Assembly (NCBI GenBank): GCA_947470805.1
Contig: CANIVU010000011.1
Coordinates: 1-64,000, forward strand
Direction: 5' to 3'
From: Acidobacteriota bacterium
GTDB taxonomy: Bacteria > Acidobacteriota > Terriglobia > Bryobacterales > Bryobacteraceae
Length of the DNA: 64,000 nucleotides
Shown here: piece by piece, positions 9,201-17,998 of the stretch
Position numbering within the stretch: the first letter of the stretch is position 1
Layout of the letters: every line of letters starts with the position of its first letter
The notes under the pieces: model-generated
Databases searched by the model: none
What the model saw: the letters and a program-made list of their open reading frames with translations, nothing else
What the model was told of the DNA's origin: nothing
Translations under genes and position numbers: made by a program

Positions 9201-9476
9201 ATGAATCGAACTGCGACCGTTATTGCCGGGATCTACTTTGTGATTACCGCGGGAATTGCGGTACGAACGGCTCTGGATCCGTCGCCGGGGTTTGGGGCGT
9301 TGAAGCATATGTTCACGTTTTTGGCGACGTCGCCGGTGTCGGTGCCGCTTTCGATTTTGGGGCATGAGCCGGACTTTGCGTCGAACTGGGTGGCGGCGGC
9401 GGTGGTGTTGGCGGCGACGGCGGTGGTGTATGGGGTGGTGGTTTTGGTGGCGTGGGTGGCGGGGCGGATATGGTGA
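9201..9476 (+). CDS. Small membrane protein, first of four paralogues
   Basis: A 91-residue integral membrane protein with about three hydrophobic segments: TVIAGIYFVITAGIAV, a short PVSVPLSILG segment, and VAAAVVLAATAVVYGVVVLVAWVAG. It shares with the next three genes a conserved middle motif, roughly F-x-T-x-PVS-x-PLS-(I/M)-x-G-x-EP, and a C-terminal helix with VYGVV. It resembles small actinobacterial membrane proteins of the SCO4225 type, but this is only an impression. It is the most divergent member and lies ten bases after the VCBS gene, so it is probably in that transcript. Confidence 0.65.
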   Translation: MNRTATVIAGIYFVITAGIAVRTALDPSPGFGALKHMFTFLATSPVSVPLSILGHEPDFASNWVAAAVVLAATAVVYGVVVLVAWVAGRIW

Positions 9477-9754
9477 TGTCGCGGGCGGGGTTGTGGGCGG
9501 CGGGGACGTATTTGGTGCTGGCGGGATCGGTGGCGATGTGGGAAGGGACGCGGGTCTATTCGGGCGGGTTTATTTCGATCCCTGAGTTTCGGAACATTGG
9601 GTCGCTTGTGATGACTCTGCCGGTTGGGCTGCCGTTGGCGTTGGTGGGTGTTAAGCCGGATTTGGGGAATCCGTATGTTTGTGGGTTGCTGATTTTGTTG
9701 ACAGCGGCCATTGTGTATCTGGTGGTGGCTCGGCTTGCAGGAAGGATCTCGTGA
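9476..9754 (+). CDS. Small membrane protein, second of four paralogues
   Basis: A 92-residue membrane protein. The start at 9476 is the ATG inside TGATG, overlapping the stop of the previous paralogue by one base, so translation is probably coupled. An earlier in-frame ATG at 9470 and GTG at 9473 are possible. It begins MSRAGLWAAGTYLVLAGSVA and contains the family motif MTLPVGLPLALVGVKPDLGNP followed by VCGLLILLTAAIVYLVV. The motif is the most altered of the four (PVGLPL in place of PVSxPL). Function is unknown. The identical MSRAGLW start in the next gene points to recent duplication. Confidence 0.65.
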   Translation: MSRAGLWAAGTYLVLAGSVAMWEGTRVYSGGFISIPEFRNIGSLVMTLPVGLPLALVGVKPDLGNPYVCGLLILLTAAIVYLVVARLAGRIS

Positions 9755-10026
9755 TGTCTAGAGCGGGGTTGTGGGTGGCGGGAGTTTATGTTTTGGCGGC
9801 GAGTTGGATTTCGATTTTGGATGCGCGGGATTCGGCAAAGGGCGGGATATTGACGATGATTGGCGCATTCTTCGTGACGTTTCCGGTGTCGGCGCCGTTA
9901 TCGATGGTGGGGATGGAGCCGAAGTTGGAGAGCCCGTTCGTTTGCGGATTGATGATCTTGCTGACGGCGGGAGTGGTGTATGGCGTGGTGGCTGGGATTG
10001 GGTGGGTTTGGGGGAGGATTTGGTGA
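9754..10026 (+). CDS. Small membrane protein, third of four paralogues
   Basis: A 90-residue membrane protein that starts at the ATG of a TGATG junction with the second paralogue. It begins MSRAGLWVAGVYVLAAS and continues with WISILDARDSAKGG, the family motif FFVTFPVSAPLSMVGMEP, and LMILLTAGVVYGVVAG. About two to three membrane-spanning segments are predicted. It is most similar to the fourth member, with which it shares the DARxSA(T/K)GG loop. The loop between the first two helices carries charged residues and differs between copies, whereas the PVSxPLS segment is kept. Confidence 0.65.
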   Translation: MSRAGLWVAGVYVLAASWISILDARDSAKGGILTMIGAFFVTFPVSAPLSMVGMEPKLESPFVCGLMILLTAGVVYGVVAGIGWVWGRIW

Positions 10027-10289
10027 TGTCTCGGATTGGACTGTGGGTGGCGGGGGTTTACTTGGTTGGGGCTATTTGGGTTGTGGTTGTGGACGCGCGG
10101 GAGTCGGCCACGGGTGGGTGGATTTCGTTGAAGAATATGGGGGCGTTTTTGGTGACGTTTCCGGTTTCGGGGCCGTTGTCGATGATTGGGTTGGAGCCGG
10201 CGTTGGGGAATCCGGTGATTTGCGGGTTGATGATTTTGTTGACGGCTGGGTTGATTTACGGGGTTTGTAGGTTGGTGGCGGGGCGTTGA
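10026..10289 (+). CDS. Small membrane protein, fourth of four paralogues
   Basis: An 87-residue membrane protein, again started by the ATG of a TGATG overlap. It begins MSRIGLWVAGVYLVGAIWVVVVDARESATGG, with the motif FLVTFPVSGPLSMIGLEPALGNP and a last helix LMILLTAGLIYGVCRLVAGR. It closes the tandem array. About 160 bases of non-coding DNA follow before the convergent ankyrin gene, with no clear terminator visible. The retained reading frames and coupled junctions across all four genes argue that all are expressed and selected. The role is unknown. Confidence 0.65.
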   Translation: MSRIGLWVAGVYLVGAIWVVVVDARESATGGWISLKNMGAFLVTFPVSGPLSMIGLEPALGNPVICGLMILLTAGLIYGVCRLVAGR

Positions 10290-10448
10290 AGGGCTTGGAC
10301 TGGTTGTTCTGTTCCCGATGGCCAGTCAGGGCGAGACGATTGAAGAGGCGCGGGCGGGTGTCGGTTTTGGGGGACACACGGCCTACGGTCGCCGCGCTCC
10401 TTCCGGCACGAATGTCCCCGGAGGGGTGTCGTGCTGCGAGGGACCTGT

Positions 10449-11741
10449 TTACTTCTGAGCGGCTTTGCGCTTGGCGTTGTCTTCGGCGGTGATCTTGCGG
10501 AGGAGTTCGATGGTCGGTTTGGGGGCTTCGAATTCGGCCTCTTCGACGGGGGTGCGGCCGAAGCGGTCGCGTACGGTGAGATCCGCGCCGTGGTCGTAGA
10601 GGTACTGGATGATTTCGAGGGCTCCGAACCTTGTGGCGGTATGGATGGGGTTGATGCCGAAGCCGGCGGTGCGCTTTTCGTTGACGTCGGAGCCGAGTTC
10701 GACCATGAACTTCACGGCTTCCAGTTTGCGGCTGCCGGTGGCGAGGAGGAGGCCACCGGCGCCATCGGGGGTTTTGGCTTTCGGGTCGGCGCCGAGCTTG
10801 ATGAGCTCCTTCATCATTTCCAGGTTGCCGGCTTCGGCTGCCGTTAAGAAGGGCGTCATGCCGGCGCTGGAGCGGAAGGGGCTGGCCGGGACGCCTTTGG
10901 GTTGTTCGGTGCGGGCGTGGAGGTCGGCGCCTTTGGCGACGAGGTTGCGGACGAGATCGAGCTTGCCCTGGCGGACGGCTTCGTGGAGCGGTGTGCCGCC
11001 GTTGCGGTCGCGGCCGTTAACTTCGGCACCTTTGTCGAGGAGGAGGGTGACCAGGGGGGCGTAGCCGCGGGAGAGGGCGATTTGGAAGGCCGTGCTGCCG
11101 TCGGGGGCTTTGTAGAGCGGGTTGGCTTTGGCGGCGATGAGGGCCTGCATGGCGGCGAGGTCGCCGCGCTGGGCGGCGAACAGGACTGGCGTGAAGCCGT
11201 GCTTGGACACCGCGTTGACGTTGGCACCGCTGGCGATGAGCTGTTTGGCAACGGCGGTGCGGCCGTCGGCGATGGCCCACATGAGGGCGGATTGGTTGGT
11301 ACGGTTTTCGGCTACGTCGGCTTTGGCGCCGTTGGTGATTAAGAGTTTGACGAGTTCGGTGTTGCCGGATTCGACGGCGGCCATGAGGGGCGTTTCGCCG
11401 TTCCATTTGGTGGCGTTGGGGTTGGCCTTGGCGTCGAGGAGCATCTTCGCGATGGGCAGGTTGCCGTTGGTGCAGGAGAGGGAGAGAGGGGTTTCGCCGT
11501 TTTCGTCGGCGGCGTTGGGATTGGCGCCGGCGCGGAGGAGGGCGGCGACGATTTCGGCGTCGTCACGGCCGGCGGCCCAGAGGAGGGGGGTGGTGCCGTC
11601 GGGGCGTTTGGCGTTGGCGTCGGCACCGGATTTCAGCAGGGCTAAAACCTGCTTTTGGTCGTGCTTTTGGACGGCGTCGAGGAGACGGATTTCAGCGGCG
11701 GAAAGGGTGCTTGCAACGAGGAGAAAAAGCGCCAAACGCAT
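10449..11741 (-). CDS. Secreted ankyrin-repeat protein
   Basis: A 430-residue protein consisting almost wholly of about eleven ankyrin repeats after a signal peptide. The start at 11741 (MRLALFLLVASTLSAAE) is preferred to the upstream in-frame codon at 11771 because it opens a standard signal peptide and has an AAGG ribosome-binding sequence just before it. Typical repeat units are GTTPLLWAAGRDDAEIVAALLRAGANPN and GGTPLHEAVRQGKLDLVRNLVAKGAD. A short non-repeat tail (KITAEDNAKRKAAQK) ends the protein. Ankyrin proteins mediate protein-protein contacts; an exported location suggests an envelope role, partner unknown. Confidence 0.88.
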   Translation of the reverse strand: MRLALFLLVASTLSAAEIRLLDAVQKHDQKQVLALLKSGADANAKRPDGTTPLLWAAGRDDAEIVAALLRAGANPNAADENGETPLSLSCTNGNLPIAKMLLDAKANPNATKWNGETPLMAAVESGNTELVKLLITNGAKADVAENRTNQSALMWAIADGRTAVAKQLIASGANVNAVSKHGFTPVLFAAQRGDLAAMQALIAAKANPLYKAPDGSTAFQIALSRGYAPLVTLLLDKGAEVNGRDRNGGTPLHEAVRQGKLDLVRNLVAKGADLHARTEQPKGVPASPFRSSAGMTPFLTAAEAGNLEMMKELIKLGADPKAKTPDGAGGLLLATGSRKLEAVKFMVELGSDVNEKRTAGFGINPIHTATRFGALEIIQYLYDHGADLTVRDRFGRTPVEEAEFEAPKPTIELLRKITAEDNAKRKAAQK

Positions 11742-11886
11742 ATCCTTGAATGATATAGTGTCCAAAGGCAACGGGGAATCAATTTTTTGAGGAACCCGCG
11801 CACACCGGACTCGCTCCGGCCCGGCAGGATGGGCGAGTTCTCGCCCGTTGGTGCCGTGCCTGCGCGGCCTGTGCGCTTTTTCACCA

Positions 11887-14169
11887 ATGATTCAAAAAAC
11901 AGTTTGGTTGGCAGTGGCTTTTGCTGGCTTGTATGGCCAGCCGGCACAGGTTTTGTTGAGCACGTATTGCCAGGGTTGCCATAGCGAAACGAACCGCTCG
12001 GGCGGCGTGTCTGTGCAGGGCTTGAAGGCTGACGCTGTGGGCGAGGCGGGGATGACGTGGGAGAAGATCCTGCGGAAAGTCCGGACGGGCGAGATGCCGC
12101 CGCAGGGATTGCCGAAGCCGAAGGACGCCGATCGGGCGCAGTTCGTGGGCTGGCTGGAAGGCGAGTTGGACCGGCTGGCACTGGTGAAGCGGAATCCGGG
12201 GACGCCGCTGGTGCACCGGTTGAACCGCGTGGAATACTCCAACGCCATTCGCGATTTGCTGGGGCTGCGGGTGAATGACCATGCGGCGAGTTTGCCGAGC
12301 GATGACGCCGGGTATGGGTTCGACAACATTGGCAGCGTGCTGACTGTGTCGCCGCTGTTGATGGAGAAGTACATGTCGACGGCGCGGCGGGTGAGCCGGC
12401 TGGCGGTGGGGACGGTGAAAGTGAGCGCGGCGATTGAACGGTTTAACCCAGGGAAGGGACCTGCGCTCGATGCTTCCGATGATTTGCCGTTGAACCTGCG
12501 TGGCGGACTGTTATTGAACTACCACTTCCCGGTGGACGCGGAGTACTCGTTCCTGATTCGGGTGAGAGGGAATCCGCCTGCGAATGCGCCGGCGCCCAAG
12601 CTGGACATACGGATTGACGGGCAGCGGGTGAAGCTGCACGATGTGGTGATTGATTCGAACGAAGAGGCGCAAATTACGCGGAACGTGGAACTGCGGCTGC
12701 CGATTAAGGCGGGGCCGCACGCGATTGGCGCGGCGTTCTTAACGGAGACTTTGAAGGCGGAGACGGGCGTGGTTTCACGGGGGCGCGGTGGCGCGCCGCC
12801 GCCCAATTTTACTGGCAATTCGGTGGAGTATCTGCAGATTGGCGGGCCGTTCAACACGACCGGGCCGGGCGAGACGGAGAGCCGGAAACGAATTTTTGTG
12901 TGCCGTCCGAAGGCGGGCGAGGCCGAGACGCCGTGCGCGCGGCGGATCATGACCGGGTTGGCGCGGCGGGCGTATCGACGGCCGGTGACGGCGGCCGATG
13001 TCACGCCGTTGATGAACCTATTCGCGATTGGGCGGAAGGACGGCGGGTCGTTCGATCACGGGATTGAGACGGCGGTGCGCGGGATGTTGATGTCGCCGAA
13101 TTTCCTGTTCCGGACGGAGCGGGATTCGATCCAGTTGGCGCCGGGGACGTCGCACCGGGTGACGGATTTGGAGTTGGCGTCGCGGCTGTCGTTCTTCCTT
13201 TGGAGCAGTATTCCGGACGAGGAATTGTTGAAGCTGGCCGAGCAGGGGCAGTTGCGGGCTGGGATGGCAACGCAGGTTCGGCGGATGCTGGCCGATGACC
13301 GGGCGAAGTCGCTGGTGGAGAATTTTGCGGGGCAGTGGTTGCAGTTGCGGAACATTCCCAGCTGGCGGCCGGATCCGGAAAAGTTTCCGCAGTTTGATGA
13401 ATCGTTGCGGGCGGCGATGAAGGCCGAGACGGAGCAGTTTTTTGAGTACATCGTGCGCGAAGACCGGAGCGTGTTGGACTTCATCAACGCCGATTACTCC
13501 TTCGTGAACGAGCGGCTGGCGCGGCACTACGGGATTCCGGGCGTGAAGGGAACGTACTTCCGGAAGGTATCGTTGAACCCGGCCGAGCGGGGCGGGGTGA
13601 TTACGCACGCGGGCGTGTTGATGGTGTCGAGCTATCCGACGCGGACGTCGCCGGTGTTGCGGGGCAAGTGGGTGTTGGAAAACATTCTGGCCACGCCGCC
13701 GCCGCCGCCACCGCCGAATGTGCCGGATTTGAAGGCATCGGCGGCGAATTCGGCGAAGGATTTGCGGGCGGCGTTGGAACAGCACAGGGCGAACCCGGCG
13801 TGTGCGTCGTGCCATTCGCGGCTGGACGCGATGGGTTTTTCGTTGGAGAATTTTGACGCCGTGGGCAAGTTCCGGGCGGTGGAGGATGGCGTGAAAGTTG
13901 ATGCCTCCGGATCGATGCCGGGCGGTATCAACTTCGTAGGACCCGCGGGGCTGCGCGATATGTTGATGAGCCGGAAAGAGTACTTTTTGGAGTGCATTTC
14001 CGAGAAGATGTTGACGTATGCGCTGGGCCGCGGCCTGGAGCATTATGACCTTCCGGTTGTGCGCCAGATCCGGCGCGACACCACGGCCAAGGAGTTCCGG
14101 TTTTCGGAACTGGTTTTGGCGGTGGTCAATAGCGTACCATTCCAGATGAGGAGAACCCCCGACCGATGA
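11887..14169 (+). CDS. DUF1592-family protein with N-terminal cytochrome-c-like CxxCH
   Basis: A 760-residue exported protein with the domain order seen in Planctomycetota and Solibacteres: a PSCyt1-like haem segment (YCQGCHSE, residues ~33-40), then DUF1587, DUF1595, DUF1592, DUF1588 and DUF1585. Recognisable pieces are LVHRLNRVEYSNAIRDLLGL, ARRAYRRPVT, HAGVLMVSSYPTRTSPVLRGKW and the second CxxCH in CASCHSRLDAMGFSLENFDAVG. The start at 11887 gives MIQKTVWLAVAFAGLYGQP as signal peptide; the frame extends to 11848 but without a better start. It overlaps the DUF1552 gene by four bases. The pair is a conserved module, possibly for extracellular redox chemistry, with unknown substrate. Confidence 0.9.
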   Translation: MIQKTVWLAVAFAGLYGQPAQVLLSTYCQGCHSETNRSGGVSVQGLKADAVGEAGMTWEKILRKVRTGEMPPQGLPKPKDADRAQFVGWLEGELDRLALVKRNPGTPLVHRLNRVEYSNAIRDLLGLRVNDHAASLPSDDAGYGFDNIGSVLTVSPLLMEKYMSTARRVSRLAVGTVKVSAAIERFNPGKGPALDASDDLPLNLRGGLLLNYHFPVDAEYSFLIRVRGNPPANAPAPKLDIRIDGQRVKLHDVVIDSNEEAQITRNVELRLPIKAGPHAIGAAFLTETLKAETGVVSRGRGGAPPPNFTGNSVEYLQIGGPFNTTGPGETESRKRIFVCRPKAGEAETPCARRIMTGLARRAYRRPVTAADVTPLMNLFAIGRKDGGSFDHGIETAVRGMLMSPNFLFRTERDSIQLAPGTSHRVTDLELASRLSFFLWSSIPDEELLKLAEQGQLRAGMATQVRRMLADDRAKSLVENFAGQWLQLRNIPSWRPDPEKFPQFDESLRAAMKAETEQFFEYIVREDRSVLDFINADYSFVNERLARHYGIPGVKGTYFRKVSLNPAERGGVITHAGVLMVSSYPTRTSPVLRGKWVLENILATPPPPPPPNVPDLKASAANSAKDLRAALEQHRANPACASCHSRLDAMGFSLENFDAVGKFRAVEDGVKVDASGSMPGGINFVGPAGLRDMLMSRKEYFLECISEKMLTYALGRGLEHYDLPVVRQIRRDTTAKEFRFSELVLAVVNSVPFQMRRTPDR

Positions 14170-15521
14170 TTATCACCGGAAAACACCTTTCGCGGCGCAC
14201 GCTGTTGCGCGGCTTCGGGACCGCTGTAGCGCTGCCGTTTTTGGATTCGATGTCGCCGGCGATGGCGGCTCCGGCGCGGATGGGGAAGGCCCCGGTGCGG
14301 ATGGCGTTTTTGTACGTTCCGAACGGGATTATCATGCCGCAGTGGACGCCGAAGACGGTGGGCACGGGGTATGAGTTGACGAAGACGCTGGCGCCGTTGG
14401 CGGCGCATCGCGAGAAGATGCTGGTGTTGAGCGGGTTGGACCAGTACAACGGGCAGGCGCTGGGCGATGGCGCGGGCGACCATGCGCGGGCCGGGGCGAG
14501 CTGGCTGACGGGCGTGCATCCGAAGAAGACGCAGGGCGCCGATATTCACGCCGGCGTGTCGGCCGATCAGATTGCGGCGAAAGAGATTGGGAAGGCGACG
14601 ACGCTGCCATCGCTGGAGTTGGGCCTGGAAGACGGGCGGTTGGTGGGCGGTTGCGATTCCGGGTATTCGTGCGCGTACAGCAACACGGTTTCCTGGGCTT
14701 CGCCGACGACGCCGATGCCGTTGGAGATGAATCCGCGGGCCGTGTTTGAACGGTTGTTCGGTGATGGCGAGACGACGGACCCGGCGGCGCGGGCGTTGCA
14801 GGCGCGGCAGGACCGGAGCATTCTGGACTTCGTGCGGGCGGACGCGGCGCGTTTGGGGACTGGCTTGGGCGCGGGCGATAAGCGCAAGTTGAGCGAGTAT
14901 CTCGATGCTGTTCGCGAGATTGAAGTGCGGATTCAGAAGATTGAGAAGCAGGATCCGAACGCGGTGGTGCTGCCGACGCTGGACCGGCCGGCGGGGATAC
15001 CGCCCACTTTTGAAGAGCACATCAACCTGATGTTCGACCTGATGACGATTGCGTTCCAGGCGGATTTGACCCGCGTGATTACGTTGATGATTGGCCGCGA
15101 GGGCGGGAACCGGACGTATCGGAATATTGGCGTGCCGGATGCGCACCACGGGTTGTCGCACCACTTCAACGACGCGGCGAAGATTGCGCGGCTGCAGAAG
15201 ATTGACGAGCACCATGTGACGCAGTTGGCGCTGTTCCTTTCGAAGCTGCAGGCGACGAAGGATGGGGACGGGACGCTGCTGGACAACTCGATGATTATGT
15301 ACGGCAGTTCGCTGAGCGACGGCAACCGGCATGAGCACGTGGACCTGCCTTGCGTGCTGGCGGGCGGCGGCGGCGGACGTTTCAAGGGCGGCCGGCATAT
15401 TCAGTACAAGAAGGGGACGCCGATGACGAATCTGTTCCTTTCGATGCTGGATACGGCGGGCGTGCGGCCGGAGAAGATTGGCGACAGCACGGGCAAAGTT
15501 GAACATCTGAGCGAGATCTAA
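14166..15521 (+). CDS. DUF1552 family Tat-exported protein
   Basis: A 451-residue protein that starts in the ATGA overlap with the DUF1592 gene. The N-terminus is a Tat-type signal (HLSRRTLLRGFGTAVALPF). The body fits DUF1552: FLYVPNGIIMPQWTP, LSGLDQYNGQALGDGAGDHARAGASWLTG, GYSCAYSNTVSWASPTTPMP and the C-terminal MIMYGSSLSDGNRHEHVDLP. The last motif and the overall order recall the sulfatase/alkaline-phosphatase-like DUF1501 superfamily, though catalytic residues cannot be assigned. Twin-arginine export means it is folded, possibly with a cofactor, before leaving the cytoplasm. The obligate pairing suggests a complex with the upstream haem protein. Confidence 0.9.
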   Translation: MIITGKHLSRRTLLRGFGTAVALPFLDSMSPAMAAPARMGKAPVRMAFLYVPNGIIMPQWTPKTVGTGYELTKTLAPLAAHREKMLVLSGLDQYNGQALGDGAGDHARAGASWLTGVHPKKTQGADIHAGVSADQIAAKEIGKATTLPSLELGLEDGRLVGGCDSGYSCAYSNTVSWASPTTPMPLEMNPRAVFERLFGDGETTDPAARALQARQDRSILDFVRADAARLGTGLGAGDKRKLSEYLDAVREIEVRIQKIEKQDPNAVVLPTLDRPAGIPPTFEEHINLMFDLMTIAFQADLTRVITLMIGREGGNRTYRNIGVPDAHHGLSHHFNDAAKIARLQKIDEHHVTQLALFLSKLQATKDGDGTLLDNSMIMYGSSLSDGNRHEHVDLPCVLAGGGGGRFKGGRHIQYKKGTPMTNLFLSMLDTAGVRPEKIGDSTGKVEHLSEI

Positions 15522-15526
15522 CATAC

Positions 15527-16783
15527 ATGCGGATTTGGTCGTTTTTCCTGGTTTCCTTGATTTGTTTTGGACAGAGCCGGGAGGAGCGAATCGCTCGCGC
15601 GGCCGATGCTTTGCAGGACGCTTTGGTGAAGGCGCGGCGTGATTTTCATCAGCACCCGGAGCTGTCGAACCGCGAGGAGCGGACGGCGAAGGTGGTGGCG
15701 GAGAAGTTGCGCGCGCTGGGGCTGACCGATGTGAAGACTGGCGTGGGGAAGCATGGCGTGACCGCGCTGTTGAAGGGTGGGAAGCCGGGGCCGGTGGTGG
15801 CGTGGCGCGCGGATATGGATGCGCTGCCGGTGTTCAGTTCGTCGACGAAGCCTTGGAAGTCCGTCAATGGCGGGGTGCACCACGCTTGCGGGCACGATGC
15901 GCATATTGCGATTGGGCTGGCGGTGGCGGAGCTATTGGCCGGTATGCGGGCGGATTTGCCGGGGACGGTGAAGTTCATTTTCCAGCCGGCGGAGGAGGGC
16001 GCGCCTCGTGGGGAAGAGGGCGGGGCGGCGCTGATGATTAAAGAGGGCGCGTTAGAGAATCCGCGGCCCGCGGCGATCTTCGGGTTGCATGTTTGGAGCC
16101 TGGCGCCGACGGGGACGGTGAACTATTCGTCGGGGCCGGCGATGGCTTCGGCGGATTCGTTCCGGGCGGTGATCAAGGGCAAACAGGTGCATGCTTCGAC
16201 GCCGCATTTGGGGATTGACGCGATCACGGTGGCGGCGCAGTGCGTGACGGCGCTGCAGACGATTCGGAGCCGGCGGATTGATCCGAACGAGAGCATGGTG
16301 TTGAGCATCGGGTCGATCCACGGGGGGAACCGGAGCAATATCATTACCGGCGAAGTGACGATGGAGGGGACGATTCGCACGTTCAACGAGAACACTCGGG
16401 AGAGCGTGCGGGGGATGATGCGGAAGACTTTGGCCGGGTGCACTTCGGCGGGTGACGCGACGTTTACTTTGGATTTTGATGGGACGGCGTATCCGGTGAC
16501 GGTGAATGATCCGGCGTTGACGGCGGAGAGCTTGCCGCAGATGCGGCGGGTGCTGGGGGAGGCCAATATCCGGGCCTCGGCGCCGGTGACGGGGGCGGAG
16601 GATTTCTCGTATTTCCAGAAGATCATTCCGGGTTTCTTTTGGTTTTTAGGGGTGCGGAATGAGGCGCAGGGGATTACGGGGGCGCATCATACGCCGGAGT
16701 TTGATTTAGACGAGGCGGCGTTGGTGCCGGGGGTGAAGTTAGCGGCGAATCAGTTGGTGGATTATTTGGAGCGGCACCGCTAG
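15527..16783 (+). CDS. Secreted M20D amidohydrolase (hippurate/IAA-amino-acid hydrolase type)
   Basis: A 418-residue zinc-dependent amidohydrolase of peptidase family M20D, cleaving N-acyl or aromatic acyl amino-acid conjugates. It has a signal peptide (MRIWSFFLVSLICFGQS), unlike the usual cytoplasmic members. Catalytic and metal motifs are present: WRADMDALPV, HHACGHDAHIAIG, the acidic pair in FQPAEEGAP, a histidine in GLHVWS, and the C-terminal HHTPEFDLDE. Residues ~190-310 form the lid/dimerisation domain. It follows the DUF1552 gene by five bases and overlaps the convergent oligogalacturonate-lyase-like gene by four bases (CTAG). Confidence 0.9.
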   Translation: MRIWSFFLVSLICFGQSREERIARAADALQDALVKARRDFHQHPELSNREERTAKVVAEKLRALGLTDVKTGVGKHGVTALLKGGKPGPVVAWRADMDALPVFSSSTKPWKSVNGGVHHACGHDAHIAIGLAVAELLAGMRADLPGTVKFIFQPAEEGAPRGEEGGAALMIKEGALENPRPAAIFGLHVWSLAPTGTVNYSSGPAMASADSFRAVIKGKQVHASTPHLGIDAITVAAQCVTALQTIRSRRIDPNESMVLSIGSIHGGNRSNIITGEVTMEGTIRTFNENTRESVRGMMRKTLAGCTSAGDATFTLDFDGTAYPVTVNDPALTAESLPQMRRVLGEANIRASAPVTGAEDFSYFQKIIPGFFWFLGVRNEAQGITGAHHTPEFDLDEAALVPGVKLAANQLVDYLERHR

Positions 16784-17997
16784 GGCTTGGCGACTTCGAC
16801 GGCGAAGACGTAGGTGTCGCCGAACATGTTGCTGCGGAAGACGACCCATTTCTGGTCGGGCGTGAAGCTGACGTTGGGTTCGAGGCGGTATTGGTGTTTG
16901 GCCATGTTGACGAGCTTTTCCGCCCTTAAAACGCCGGTTTGGATGAACTTTGGATCCTTCAGGCCCTGGTCGTTGCGGTCTTCGGGACGGAAGAGGTAGA
17001 TCCACTGACCGTTCTTGGCTTTGGCCACCTGGCCGGGATCTCCGCCGTCGCCGCAGAGGAGCTTGCCGTCCTTGGACACGTTGAAGTGGATGGACCATTC
17101 GTCGCGCTGCAAGTGGTACCAGGTGCGGGCGCCGCTGGCGATGTTGTAACGGGCTAGCCAGAAGTCTTCGCCGCGCGGGGTTTGGAGGTCGTACCAGATA
17201 TCGGCGCCGGTGGTGCTCCAGAATTCGTGGCCGAAGATCTCCATGGCCATGGTTCGGGTGTGGATTTTGGTGAGCTGGGTGCCGTCGGTGCGGATGGACC
17301 AGATGCGGTCGACTTTGTGCCAGGGACCTTCGTGGCAGAACATGAGGAGGGCGGGGTCGGTGGGGGAGAAGAGGAGGTGATTGAGCCAGTCGTTGGCTTT
17401 GTGGATGATCTTGATTTCGGCGGTGTCGATGCGCATGGTGAACATGGCCATGGGGAGGCGGGAGGCCCAGCGCTCTTCCATCATTTGGCCTTTGTTTTTT
17501 GGCTGGTCGAGGGGGTGGCCCTGGGACTGGTTGTTGTTGGGGGCGTAGGGAGCTTGCTGCGCGTTTTCGATGTAGGTGCCGGCGAGGAGGGTTTCGTCTG
17601 CGTTGACGGTGGCGATGGAGCCGCGCGGGGGGAGGTCGCCGATTTTCTTCGTTTCGTTGGTGGCGGTGTTGGTCCAGTAGAGGGCGCCGTCGCGGCTGTA
17701 GTAGACGCGGGGCGTTTTGCGGCCGGCGTCGATTAAGCGGACGCGGCCTTGGACGACCTGGCGGGACTCGCGCTTCTCGAGATCGAGTACGGAGATGCCG
17801 TTGGGAGTGGTGTAGACCAGAGACTTGCCGTCGGCGGTGTAGCCGTTCTGGTTGAAGTAGAGGCTGGCGGAGCCGGGTTCGTCGGTGAGGCGGACGATGC
17901 GGTGGCCGGTGTCGGGATCGGTCCAGGATTTGGGGACTGGCTGGGCGATGGTGACTGTGGCGAGGAGGAGCGCGCTCAAAAGCAGAGTGGGTTTCAT
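16780..17997 (-). CDS. Oligogalacturonate lyase-like seven-bladed propeller (PL22 type)
   Basis: A 405-residue secreted protein (signal peptide MKPTLLLSALLLATVTIAQP) resembling oligogalacturonate lyase of polysaccharide lyase family 22, which breaks unsaturated pectin fragments. Supporting pieces are the N-terminal WTDPDTGHRIVRLTDEPGSASLYFNQN, the internal repeated propeller strands, and the HEFWS motif (MAMEIFGHEFWSTTG) that contains metal-binding histidine in the family, plus FCHEGPW. Known PL22 enzymes are mostly cytoplasmic, so export is notable. It overlaps the M20 gene convergently and begins one base from the stop of the next minus-strand gene, suggesting an operon with it. Confidence 0.82.
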   Translation of the reverse strand: MKPTLLLSALLLATVTIAQPVPKSWTDPDTGHRIVRLTDEPGSASLYFNQNGYTADGKSLVYTTPNGISVLDLEKRESRQVVQGRVRLIDAGRKTPRVYYSRDGALYWTNTATNETKKIGDLPPRGSIATVNADETLLAGTYIENAQQAPYAPNNNQSQGHPLDQPKNKGQMMEERWASRLPMAMFTMRIDTAEIKIIHKANDWLNHLLFSPTDPALLMFCHEGPWHKVDRIWSIRTDGTQLTKIHTRTMAMEIFGHEFWSTTGADIWYDLQTPRGEDFWLARYNIASGARTWYHLQRDEWSIHFNVSKDGKLLCGDGGDPGQVAKAKNGQWIYLFRPEDRNDQGLKDPKFIQTGVLRAEKLVNMAKHQYRLEPNVSFTPDQKWVVFRSNMFGDTYVFAVEVAKP

Positions 17998-17998
17998 A

